The translations under genes and the position numbers were made by a program. From Calothrix sp. NIES-3974 (GTDB lineage Bacteria > Cyanobacteriota > Cyanobacteriia > Cyanobacteriales > Nostocaceae): a stretch of DNA of 64,000 bases. Location: assembly GCF_002368395.1 (NCBI RefSeq), contig NZ_AP018254.1:4030001-4094000 (forward strand). The letters are read 5' to 3'. Within the stretch, counting starts at the first letter, position 1. Every line of letters starts with the position of its first letter. The notes below the pieces were generated by a model that saw only the letters and a list, made by a program, of their open reading frames with translations, had not been told where the DNA came from and did no database searches. This document shows positions 42,485-51,129 of this stretch, one piece after another.

Positions 42485-44623
42485 ATGCAGATTGAAGATT
42501 CTTCTTTCCATCAGCATGGCATTGAGCAAGTGTCGAGTTATTCTTCCCAGGTTAATAGTCCATATTTACATTCCCCTTCCCTCGAAGTCGTAAATCGGTT
42601 AAATGGTGAGGGTTTCCCTGCTTTATTAGCACAAGGATTATTGGTCAAGTCAGATTGGGGTTTTTGGCATTGCTGTTTAGAGCGAGGTACGATTGAATTT
42701 GATCTTGACTGGAGAAAAATTTCCGGTCATCCAGACTTACCATCGACTCGACAAGAGTTTGAGATCCAATTTATCCATCCGGATGATGTTGGATTCGTTC
42801 GGGAGGTGTGGAGTAAATGTTTGACGGGGGAAACACCTACTTGTGAAACTATTTATCGTCTGCGAACACTCAACCAACAAAACTTGGTCGTACGGGAACG
42901 CTTAAAGGTCTGTCAGTGGGATCAAAATCTTCAACCCCTCCAGATGATGGGTAGTCAAGAAATCTTTCATTTGCGGAAAGAGGTGGATGTTACGGATAAC
43001 TTATTAACACGCATTCGCGCACAAGTTGCCTGTCATGGTAGGTTTGATAGCATGTTGCGTAGTGTTTGCGAGGATGTACGAGCTTTTTGTGATGCAGATA
43101 GGGTTGTAGTTTACCAATTATTTGCGGGAGAGAAAAATATTGTGGCATCTATTGCCAATGCTTCTCCATCGTTATCGGAACATATTCCCATCAATTCTTT
43201 TCCCCTTAGTGAAGAGGATATGAAGTTCTTTTTGGAGGGGGGAATGATATTTATTGATGATGTGGCAACAGCGCGGATCAATTCCCTGCAAATGGATTAT
43301 TGCCAAAAACTACAGATCAAAGCCTGTGGCATTGTTCCCATCTTAGAATATCCGGTGCGGGAAACGGAAAGTCCCTCTCAACCGCGTCTATGGGGTTTGC
43401 TGACGGTGCATATCTGTTGTGACTCCCCAACCCAAAAAGGCAAAAAAACTCCACATATATCACCTAGCTTACCAATTAATCAGACTGAACACAAGAAACT
43501 GAAGGACTCCCATATTACTTTGTCCAACTTTCCCCGTAGGATCGTTAGCACCGACATCCAGACTAGCTATAAATGGTATCCCCAGCAAATTAAAACCCTC
43601 AAGCAGGTCTGTAGCTTAATCGGAATTGCCCTACAAAAGAAACACCTCACTCAACACCGCGAAAACGCGATCGCAACTTTGCAACTAACCCAAGTTCGAG
43701 AAAAGGAGTTACAAACCCATCTGGAACAGTTGCAAAGGGAATTAGAACATTACAAACAAAAACTTATCCAGACGGAACAGTTTGCCCTTCTAGGTCATCT
43801 AATCCAACAGCTAGTCAGCGAAATCCACAATCCCATCGCTTTTCTCTACAGCACCCTCACACCCGTTAGTCAAAATGCGGAGGATTTAATTCGTTTGTTG
43901 GAACTGTACCAACACCACAACCGTCTTTCCCCAGACCTAATTGCAGCTAATCATCTCCCCAATCTCGATCCGGATTTCCTCAAAACCGAACTACTCAAAC
44001 AACTGTGGTCAATGCGTGCTGGTAGCGATCGCCTACAAACAATCACCAAAGCATTACAGGAGTTTATCACACCTCCCCATGCGAAAGTTTGCAAATATGA
44101 CCTTCATGCAGGTATTAACAGCAGTCTAACGATTCTACAACATCGTCTCAAAGCCAATAATCAACGTCCAGGGATTCAAATAATTAAGGATTTTGCCGAA
44201 TTACCCCTAGTCGAATGTTATCCCAGCGAAATTAATCAGGTGTTTATCCACCTCCTCCATAACGCTATTGACGCAATCGAGGATCGATTACAATCCGATT
44301 ACTCCTTTGCTCCCACCATCCGTATCCGTACTGCAATCCATCGCAGTCATCTATCGGTGGTTCCTTCCTCATCTAGCGATCGCCAATCTGTAAAACAGAA
44401 AATCACAGTTACTATTGCTGATAATGGAAATGGGATTCTTCCCCACATTCAACGACGTATCTTTGAACCATTTTTCACGACGAAAGCAAATACCCAAATT
44501 CGCGGTTTAGGATTAACAATTTGTAAACATATCATCGATAAGCACATCGGAAAAATTCGCTGTACCAGTCAATTTGGTCAAGGTACAGAGTTTTTAATTG
44601 AATTTAATCCCACCATCCGTTAA
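42485..44623 (+). CDS. GAF-domain sensor histidine kinase
   Basis: A 712-aa soluble two-component kinase. Residues about 50-165 resemble a PAS/PAC fold (FDLDWRKISGHPDLPSTRQE). A GAF domain follows (about 175-390: FCDADRVVVYQLFAGEKNIV, then QIKACGIVPILEYPV), interrupted by an unconserved loop of about 70 residues. Then come a coiled coil (KELQTHLEQLQRELEHYKQK), the phospho-acceptor helix LVSEIHNPIAFLYS, N-box QVFIHLLHNAIDAI, DNGNGI, FEPFFTTK and GLGLTICKHII. There is no chromophore Cys in the phytochrome position. Its kinase core resembles that of the kinase at 24746-26347. The signal is unknown. Confidence 0.9.
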   Translation: MQIEDSSFHQHGIEQVSSYSSQVNSPYLHSPSLEVVNRLNGEGFPALLAQGLLVKSDWGFWHCCLERGTIEFDLDWRKISGHPDLPSTRQEFEIQFIHPDDVGFVREVWSKCLTGETPTCETIYRLRTLNQQNLVVRERLKVCQWDQNLQPLQMMGSQEIFHLRKEVDVTDNLLTRIRAQVACHGRFDSMLRSVCEDVRAFCDADRVVVYQLFAGEKNIVASIANASPSLSEHIPINSFPLSEEDMKFFLEGGMIFIDDVATARINSLQMDYCQKLQIKACGIVPILEYPVRETESPSQPRLWGLLTVHICCDSPTQKGKKTPHISPSLPINQTEHKKLKDSHITLSNFPRRIVSTDIQTSYKWYPQQIKTLKQVCSLIGIALQKKHLTQHRENAIATLQLTQVREKELQTHLEQLQRELEHYKQKLIQTEQFALLGHLIQQLVSEIHNPIAFLYSTLTPVSQNAEDLIRLLELYQHHNRLSPDLIAANHLPNLDPDFLKTELLKQLWSMRAGSDRLQTITKALQEFITPPHAKVCKYDLHAGINSSLTILQHRLKANNQRPGIQIIKDFAELPLVECYPSEINQVFIHLLHNAIDAIEDRLQSDYSFAPTIRIRTAIHRSHLSVVPSSSSDRQSVKQKITVTIADNGNGILPHIQRRIFEPFFTTKANTQIRGLGLTICKHIIDKHIGKIRCTSQFGQGTEFLIEFNPTIR

Positions 44624-45882
44624 TTTCTCCCCATTTCTCACAAAACCCCTAGAAGGAAAATCAATCCGTTGCTTAAAGCTTACAACTTACTCGTGAGAAA
44701 TACAGGATTTGACTAGTTGTAATTCACTTGGGTTGCTTTGGGAGGTAATTCCTACAAGAATAATGATTCTGTTCACATCCCCTGATTAATAATCAAAACG
44801 ACGAGAAACTGGACTATCTAAATTGCCAAAATTATCCTGGGGTTCAGGTACATAGCTAATAGCTAACTGCTGGCATTATATCTATAAAAAATCAATAAAG
44901 TCAATTGCCAAACCTGATGCATCATCATGGGTTTTACCCCCTATTTTATCACCTCAATTGGACTGGGGAAGATAATTTATTCTTGTAGTTTATTTTTTGG
45001 AGAAACCTAATCTCAAATACTTGTATAGTCAATCCTGCAAATTTATGCAAAAAACCCAAAATTAAAGCTGGAAATGTGAAATATCTGACTTTTCCCTCTT
45101 CACTATTTGCTGCATGATTTCCAACATAAATTTCTTCCGTGACATAAATTTTACTTATCATTGATTGCTTTGCGTACTAATCAATTAATATAATTATTTC
45201 TTTAGATTTCCATGAGACTCTTAAAAACTGATGTTGCTACATCAGGCATTATCCTTAATTTCATCGTGTTTTTTGTGGTAATTGTCATCATTAATACTAG
45301 TCTTGTCACAAATAGTGCTTGTATTTGGCTTGAATTTCTCATTTTGATGTTAGTTTTTTAACAATAAATCCTGTTGATATACATATTGCCATATTTAAAG
45401 AGATTTATTCTTATAACATCCGTAATTTCAGTAATTTTTATGCCAATTTTTACCCATCAATTTCCAGAAGTTAGAGTATAATTTAGCAAGCATATTTATT
45501 TACAATACTAACCCCTGAATACAACAGCTATTGGTATAAAAATAATCTTATCTCCATAAAAAATACTAGTATTTCCTATTTGCTCATACCGCAATAAAGC
45601 TTGCTGAGAAAAGGTTTCATGGATTTGTCCTATTACACCAGCGCTGAAACTGTTATAGATTTTATATATCTTCGATTATTGTCAAACAAAGCAATTAATG
45701 ATTATTTGACACACACAAAATAAAACAAATAGTATTTTTATTGAATAAAAATGACACAGTAGCTAGTTAGTTCATCAAAAATTTATAAATATTTAACGGT
45801 TTTTTTAATAAAAGCTGAAAACTTGATACGCTAGATATATAAACTGTGAAATAGGGGGCAAAAAACGACCCAATATCGATTT
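44624..45882. other. Long A+T-rich spacer (1.26 kb)
   Basis: No convincing gene. Starts with a short MITE-like copy (44631-44706). A 49-codon hydrophobic frame at 45212-45361 (MRLLKTDVATSGIILNFIVF) has no ribosome-binding site. The right end is very A+T rich and should contain the promoter of the HetP-like gene. Confidence 0.5.
44631..44706. mobile_element. MITE-like element (ATTTCYCACAA type), copy B, short form
   Basis: Ends ATTTCTCACAA (44633-44643) and CGTGAGAAAT (44692-44701) are inverted. The inside is GGAAAATCAATCCGTTGCTT then AAAGCTTACAACTTAC, without the GGGAGTA heptamers of the other copies. It begins eight bases after the stop codon of the GAF histidine kinase. Confidence 0.7.
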
Positions 45883-46110
45883 ATGTCGTGTCAACAAAAA
45901 GTGAATTTAAAACCGATGAATAATAAGCAAATTGAAGAGATACTCAAAGCAATAATTGCTGGCAAGTATTCCTGGGCTTGTGTCTTGATTTTGCGGTACA
46001 ATGGTTACGAACCGTTGCATTATATTCCCTACCGCACCTATATCCGTTTACTCAAAGACAACTACCAATTTGAGCAATCCCATTCCCATTTAGTGAAAAC
46101 AGAAAGCTAA
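45883..46110 (+). CDS. HetP-family heterocyst commitment protein (short form)
   Basis: A 75-aa protein; an internal ATG at 45919 is an alternative start. The core [20 protein letters not shown] followed by [20 protein letters not shown] matches the conserved HetP-family pattern (GKYSWACVL, then [14 protein letters not shown]). In Anabaena, HetP promotes commitment to heterocyst differentiation and three shorter homologues (Asl1930, Alr2902, Alr3234) modulate it; this protein has the length of the shortest type. It stands alone after a long A+T-rich spacer. Which paralogue it corresponds to is not decidable here. Confidence 0.85.
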   Translation: MSCQQKVNLKPMNNKQIEEILKAIIAGKYSWACVLILRYNGYEPLHYIPYRTYIRLLKDNYQFEQSHSHLVKTES

Positions 46111-46387
46111 GATTTAAATCAACGCGTGTATTAGAACTACTCACACTGCGAGATTTTTGGTACATCAATCAGCAACACTCAATATTTAGTTAGTTAAAGA
46201 AAACGTGAATAGCGAAATCAATGCAGTGGTCATATCTTTATCGCGTCATTTCCCGATTCGGCTGGTGTTACATCCCTTAAATTCAACCAAATATCGATTC
46301 TGTGTTTATTCAGTCAGTAGTGGGTTTTCCAACCTACTATTTTTTTGTTAAAATACAGCATTAACCCCAATTGCAGTTGACTGATAA

Positions 46388-46988
46388 ATGCAATCTTCCC
46401 TTACTCCATCCCCACCCAAACGTCCACATCAAGCGATCGCAGCGAAAATATTTCATTGGCTCAACATCATTGCCATTTTCGTCATGGTCACCAGTGGATT
46501 GCAGATATACAATGCCAACCCCGTCTTTGGTGGACGTAGCGGGATCCACATCCCTACGATTTTCACCCTGGGAGGTTGGTTAGCGGGTGGTAGACAATTG
46601 GCATTTTGCCGCAATGTGGTTATTTAGTTTGAATCTGATTGCTTACGGGTTGTATATTCTCTTCACCCGGAGGTGGAAGCATCGATTTGTTGGTCAAAAC
46701 GATATTAATGCATTGCAAAAGAGTAGTAATCCCAAACGTCTTCATTACGCTTGGCATCGATTGGTGTATACTACAATAATTCCCATTCTTATTTTGTCCA
46801 TTTTCACAGGAATGGGGATGTACAAACCAGCGCAATTTCCGTGGATAGTAGAATGTTTTGGTAGTTGGCAAGCGTTGCGCATCGTTCATTTTGCCTCTGT
46901 ACCAATCATCCTATTATACGTGATTATTCATCCCCTGCTTGCTCGTAAGTCTGGTGGGGAGGTTTTAGTGGAATCGATGTTTTGGTAG
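46388..46988 (+). pseudogene. Cytochrome b561-type membrane protein broken by a frameshift
   Basis: Two adjoining frames make one protein. Frame A (46388-46627) gives HQAIAAKIFHWLNIIAIFVM and SGLQIYNANPVFGG, then ends after LAGGRQLAFCRN. Frame B (from about 46587) gives NWHFAAMWLFSLNLIAYGLY, WHRLVYTTIIPILILSIFTG and IVHFASVPIILLYVIIHPLL. The join is at CAATTGGCAT near 46598-46607: removing one T restores GGRQWHFAAMW. The rebuilt protein has four helices with paired His, like cytochrome b/b6 subunits that serve molybdopterin oxidoreductases; no such enzyme follows. Could also be a sequencing error. Confidence 0.8.
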
Positions 46989-47286
46989 TTGGTTGACAGT
47001 TAGTGGTTAACTACTTCAAGTATACTTTTTCAATTAATCACGCGAGTACTCCTACAGAGAGAGCTAGCGACGATAAGTGATAAAGTCTGAAACTCTTGTC
47101 CAACATTCTTCTTAGGAGATAGGAGTTTTTAAAAACCTTCTAGTGTATTGAGAATCAAATCAACAAACCTGGAATCAACCAGCTATGGTCTTTGTTATTA
47201 ACTAATAAATGAGGTTACTTTGGAGCCGAACTTCTAAAATCATGGATTTACAAGGATTGTAGCGTTTATTATTCGTAATTTAACAA

Positions 47287-47306
47287 AGACGCGATATATC
47301 GCGTCT
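47287..47306. repeat. AGACG/CGTCT hairpin with CGATATATCG core
   Basis: Perfect 20-bp palindrome AGACGCGATATATCGCGTCT. The same outer bases occur as at 3989, 21624 and 57868, with a different core. Confidence 0.85.
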
Positions 47307-47339
47307 CTATATTTTGCAAGGGATTGAAGACATTTTAGT

Positions 47340-47445
47340 CGCACAAAGTGTAAACAAATGCTGAAAAAAAACTGGCATTTGTAATTTTTTGGGTCTTGTG
47401 AAAAGTGGAATAGTTGGGTTAAAACTATTTCCCTACAGACGCAAC
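47340..47445 (-). repeat. Dispersed repeat, inverted partner of 39757-39855
   Basis: Contains, on the plus strand, TTTTTTGGGTCTTGTGAAAA followed by GTGGAATAG, which is the reverse complement of the matching part of 39757-39855. Confidence 0.55.
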
Positions 47446-47507
47446 ATGTCGCGTCTGTCCCTGTTCCCGACCCTCACGAAAAGACTTTTCCGCAGAGCCT
47501 AAGTACA

Positions 47508-48032
47508 TCAAAGAAACTTTCTTAAATCAAATTCTTCCCCCTGATGGGTGGGAAATCTTTCCCCACTCAAAATCAGCAAAATCCGTTCCGAATAATCCAC
47601 AGCACCCTGTAACTTCTCCTGTAGTATCTCTAAACCTCCGTTAGCATACTCTTCAAAAATCACCTGTAAACCTTTACCTTCCCCATTACCAGAGCTAGAG
47701 AGAACCTGGATATCTTCAGTTGCGGTAATTCCAACTTGCTTGATGAATAAATCGTATCCTCTGGAGACAAATATTTCCATTCCAATCGGACCTGGTTCCC
47801 GTCGAGATATTTCCCCTAGGGGAACACGTTGTTGGTATTTTACCCCTAAAGCCGCAGCAAATGCGATCGCATCTGCAAAGGTTAAAAATGGGCCATTTCC
47901 ACCGTCGATCGTCGTCAGTGATTTTACTAACTCAGCTTTATCTTTGGCTATGCGAATCCGACCTGTTTCTAACATGGTGCTACACCCTATAGGAATGATT
48001 GCGTTTATAGTCATCAAATATTCAATATTCAA
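47508..48032 (-). CDS. Dnd system-associated protein 4 (phosphorothioation-linked)
   Basis: 174 aa from a TTG that overlaps the dndD stop (TTGA); an ATG six codons in (48014) is the alternative start. It matches my recollection of DNA-phosphorothioation-associated protein 4: GRIRIAKDKAELVKSLTTID, GPFLTFADAIAFAAALG, QRVPLGEISRREPGPIGMEI and FEEYANGGLEILQEKLQGAV, then DYSERILLILSGERF. The function of this family is not established; it occurs in clusters with DndD. Here it is the last gene of the unit, read after dndD, which supports the assignment. Confidence 0.82.
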   Translation of the reverse strand: MNIEYLMTINAIIPIGCSTMLETGRIRIAKDKAELVKSLTTIDGGNGPFLTFADAIAFAAALGVKYQQRVPLGEISRREPGPIGMEIFVSRGYDLFIKQVGITATEDIQVLSSSGNGEGKGLQVIFEEYANGGLEILQEKLQGAVDYSERILLILSGERFPTHQGEEFDLRKFL

Positions 48033-50179
48033 GCGGAAATATAATCAGCCAACATTTTCTCTTCTACCCGGAGAGGATATTGATGTTGATGCTGAATTTC
48101 GAGGATTTCCGTATATTCAAATTGATTTACACTTGCTTGAACCAGAGGATAGGTAACTCCATTGACTTCCATACTATCGACTTCGCAATCTGGTTTGGAA
48201 GAATAGTAAACTAGTACGTATTCACGAGCAACTCGATGGGAAATTTCCGTTTCCACTTCTCCTCTCCACTGGGTTTTTGTTGCTAATATGACTAATTGAT
48301 TTGCCATCTCTGGCATAATTTTAGCGATTTGCCGACGGTAGTGTTCGTCTAGACTCCCAAAGGGAGAATCCATAATAATCGGAAAAGTACTACTTTCGGG
48401 GAGGGTGAGCATTTTTTGGTTTTCGCTCCAATCACGAACTCGGTCGATAATCGCGCTAATAAATGACAAGCTGAGGATTTGGTTTTCTCCTGTAGATGCT
48501 GCTACGGCTATTTCTTGACCGGATGTATTTTCTACTAAGGTGAGTTCGTATTTATCACTGATTTTCGGAATATAGGGTGCAAAGGAAATTTGCTGAAAAA
48601 TTTCCTGTACCCGTTGTTCGAGTTGGATACGAAAGTATTTCTCTTGACGATTTTTAACTTGGTTGAGACGACTAATTGCGTCTTGGGTCGCTTGAATACG
48701 ATGCTGGGTTAATATCTGTCGATCTTCCTGTAATTTTTGCTTATTAATTTGTTTTTGAAGGGTTTCTATTTCTTGATTTAAGTATGTAATTTGCTGTTGA
48801 TTTCTTCCCTGTTCGAGGGTAATGTCACGAATTTTAACTTCGATGTTGTCTAGTTGGGTTTGTAAATCGCGAATTTCTTGATTCCCATCTTGTCGTAGAC
48901 GTTCATTAATGCTATCTATTTCTGATTCTAATTGGGAAATTTGTTGACGTAATTCGGCGACATGAATTTGTTCTCTATCGATTTGCTGCCAAAAGTCCTG
49001 CGCTCGACTTTCTAATTCATGGATATGGTTTTCAATTTGAATAATAGTAGTTTCATTTTGAGCAGATACGGCAGTTTCTAAAAGTTGGATGATTTGCAAG
49101 TAAGCTGGATTTTTTGGTATTAAATCTGCTCCACAAATACATTTTTGCTGATGAATTAAGTTTTCGATGAATTCTCTAGATATACCGGGATTGATTTGAT
49201 TTTTTTGTTTGAATTTGGCAATAAATTCTCGAAACTTAAGATGTAGTGATGGTAATAAAACTGTATATCCTTGACTAGAAATTAGACGTTTAATTTTTTC
49301 GCGGCTTTGGAAGAGTTCTGTTTGCTGCTGAGATTTTTGTTTAACTAAAGTTTGCCGACGTTCCTGTAATTCTTTGGTGACACTTAAAGATTGTAGTTGA
49401 CTATATATTTCTTGTTTTAGTACCGCATGTTCTAATTGTTCTTGTTCAATTTGTTGTTGACGTACAATTAATTCTGATTTTTCTGATTCTAACTTAGTTT
49501 GGGTAGTCAGTATTTTTTTGATTTCAATATCACCAATTGCAGCTAACTCATTTTCTAGACTTTTCTTGGCTTCTCCTAAATGACGAATGGAGCGATTGAT
49601 GACTTCTACTCCTAACAGAATTTTTGTCGCTTCGGCAATTTCTGCTTTTTTATCTGACCTCACTATCTGTTCAATTCTTTCACCATCAAAGAAAAAATAT
49701 TGGTGCAAATTACTGGGTAAAATTTGATTAATAATGTCTTCTGGTTGCTGTCTGGGAAAAGACCATCTTCCATCTTCTCCGGCATATTGCATAAATAACT
49801 CAGTCTTACCGATTTCAATCTGATTATTTGCATTCGCTACCGGATTCTCACTTTTGAGTTTTCGACCGCGAATTCGCCGCTTTAACCGATAATTTATATT
49901 ATCATGTTCCCAGGCTAATTCTACCCAAGCTTCAACTATTTGTCCGGCTTTAGCTTCATGGATAGCACGTTTATTAATTAGTTGTTCACTGGAGGCAAAA
50001 GCTGCACTAAATTTTTCGTATAATACCCAAGTAAATGCATTCAATAAATTGGTTTTACCAGACCCATTATTACCATGTATAATGATTGTATTTTGCTGAC
50101 CATTTCCTGATAAAATCACTTCCGGTGTCATCCCATAGAAGGAGCGAAAGTTATATAAACGAATTGATTTTAGTCTCAT
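48029..50179 (-). CDS. dndD: DndD-like SMC/Rad50-type ATPase
   Basis: 716-aa coiled-coil ATPase of the DndD type; DndD takes part in DNA phosphorothioation. Walker A is IIIHGNNGSGKTNLLNAFTW (near 32-51), and the nearby YFFFDGERIEQIV is typical of DndD. Two long coiled coils (about 185-310 and 365-510) flank a hinge with QKCICGADLIP. The signature ASTGENQILSLSFISAII and Walker B FPIIMDSPFGSLDEHYRRQI close the ATPase site. It overlaps a small ORF upstream by ATGA and the next gene by TTGA, so the three are translationally coupled. An orphan Rad50-like defence ATPase is the alternative reading, since dndC is absent. Confidence 0.85.
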   Translation of the reverse strand: MRLKSIRLYNFRSFYGMTPEVILSGNGQQNTIIIHGNNGSGKTNLLNAFTWVLYEKFSAAFASSEQLINKRAIHEAKAGQIVEAWVELAWEHDNINYRLKRRIRGRKLKSENPVANANNQIEIGKTELFMQYAGEDGRWSFPRQQPEDIINQILPSNLHQYFFFDGERIEQIVRSDKKAEIAEATKILLGVEVINRSIRHLGEAKKSLENELAAIGDIEIKKILTTQTKLESEKSELIVRQQQIEQEQLEHAVLKQEIYSQLQSLSVTKELQERRQTLVKQKSQQQTELFQSREKIKRLISSQGYTVLLPSLHLKFREFIAKFKQKNQINPGISREFIENLIHQQKCICGADLIPKNPAYLQIIQLLETAVSAQNETTIIQIENHIHELESRAQDFWQQIDREQIHVAELRQQISQLESEIDSINERLRQDGNQEIRDLQTQLDNIEVKIRDITLEQGRNQQQITYLNQEIETLQKQINKQKLQEDRQILTQHRIQATQDAISRLNQVKNRQEKYFRIQLEQRVQEIFQQISFAPYIPKISDKYELTLVENTSGQEIAVAASTGENQILSLSFISAIIDRVRDWSENQKMLTLPESSTFPIIMDSPFGSLDEHYRRQIAKIMPEMANQLVILATKTQWRGEVETEISHRVAREYVLVYYSSKPDCEVDSMEVNGVTYPLVQASVNQFEYTEILEIQHQHQYPLRVEEKMLADYISA

Positions 50180-50343
50180 TTTACAGCTTCTTTGATAATC
50201 AATAAAATATCATCGTTGATATGACTAAAGCATTTTTGAGCAAGGCGACGTTTTTCCAGTTGCCAGACTTTTTCAATAATTTCCTTCACCTCTGGTGGTG
50301 CTGTGTTGATGGGTTCCATCACGTCATTTTGGTCGGTTTGCAT
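50176..50343 (-). CDS. Small protein translationally coupled to dndD
   Basis: 55-aa frame too short for usual gene calls: MQTDQNDVMEPINTAPPEVK, then EIIEKVWQLEKRRLAQKCFS and HINDDILLIIKEAVK. Its TGA overlaps the dndD ATG (ATGA). Predicted to be mostly helical with a conserved-looking basic middle. It may correspond to the small proteins that accompany DNA-modification ATPase genes, but I cannot confirm a family. The overlap with dndD, mirrored by the dndD/dap4 overlap, is the main argument that it is real. Confidence 0.65.
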   Translation of the reverse strand: MQTDQNDVMEPINTAPPEVKEIIEKVWQLEKRRLAQKCFSHINDDILLIIKEAVK

Positions 50344-50550
50344 AGGGAAAAATTAGCTATTTGGATAATCGGCGATCGCATAATTTATCAATGCACAAAA
50401 GACTCATATGAAAAGTTTTTCAGTAATCGCTTATTTTGTCACATTCAGGAGTATTATGGAAGTTAAGCAGTATCACTCATACATTTAATAATTGATAATT
50501 TTGATGATTTTTCCCATGGGTTTTTAAGTCCAAAATTAAAAGCTTTATCC

Positions 50551-50805
50551 TGAAGAGGATGTTTAAAAAGTGTCAATCAACACTTGATTAATATCGATTC
50601 TCTTTTATTTTGAAACAAATGAAACTCGAATAATCAACGGTTATAGCTCCTGATATGTCGTAACCATTAACATAAATGATATAAGCACTTCTTGGAGACA
50701 GGGAAATAAGCTCAAACAGTATATTTATCGTTAGAAACAGACGCGACATGTCACGTCTCTTGATAAAATATCTTCCTAAAAGCGAATTTGCAAACAACCT
50801 CTAGG
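50551..50805. mobile_element. MITE-like element (GAGGATGTTT type), copy 2
   Basis: Left end GAAGAGGATGTTTAAAAAGT and right end AATTTGCAAACAACCTCTAG are imperfect inverted repeats. The inside shares TGTCAAT, GACAGGGAA, and the AGACGCGACATGTCACGTCT hairpin (50739-50758) with copy 1. A segment AATAATCAACGGTTATAGC recurs at 58978. It separates the dndD unit from the restriction helicase gene. Confidence 0.6.
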
Positions 50806-51031
50806 AATGAGGTAATATCTGACTGAAAAAGTCATTCTTACTTAGTGAAAATTTATAAATTACCCCTACTTTGGTCTTCATGTCAGTAATGATGCTTTTA
50901 TCTGAAAAATTTATCCTAAGATAACTTAACCATATCCCAATATAAAAATCGCCAATGACTCCAATTCCCGACACCTGTCCCCCCAATAGCTGTTTTCTAT
51001 CTGAAATCCAGTCTACTTCGATAATATCCAT
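50801..51031 (-). CDS. Small hypothetical protein
   Basis: A 76-codon frame starting MDIIEVDWISDRKQLLGGQV. The start has a good Shine-Dalgarno sequence (GGAG, five nt before ATG). The middle (GDFYIGIWLSYLRINF) is hydrophobic and could be a beta-rich core. The last residues run into the repeat element 50551-50805, so the C-terminus may be altered. It lies between the restriction helicase and the dndD unit on the same strand. I do not recognise it. It may be a remnant. Confidence 0.4.
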   Translation of the reverse strand: MDIIEVDWISDRKQLLGGQVSGIGVIGDFYIGIWLSYLRINFSDKSIITDMKTKVGVIYKFSLSKNDFFSQILPHS

Positions 51032-51129
51032 TATTTCTCCATAAATATATCGAGATTTTTAAATATTCTTTGAATAAAGATAAATAATTAAATAAAATTT
51101 AAAATTAACCAGATAAAAATCTCAGTGAA

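Larger units (their letters stand above)
46989..47507. other. Non-coding spacer with hairpins
   Basis: No gene. Contains two AGACG/CGTCT hairpins (47287-47306 perfect AGACGCGATATATCGCGTCT; 47435-47458 nearly perfect around ACATGT) and the repeat 47340-47445. Confidence 0.55.

Noticed and set aside
45212-45361. 49-codon hydrophobic frame (MRLLKTDVATSGIILNFIVF)
   Set aside because: No ribosome-binding site and located in A+T-rich spacer, where hydrophobic frames arise by chance; kept only as a note.
50588-50797. 69-codon minus-strand frame between dndD and the helicase
   Set aside because: It is the translation of the inverted-repeat element and its hairpin, so not considered coding.
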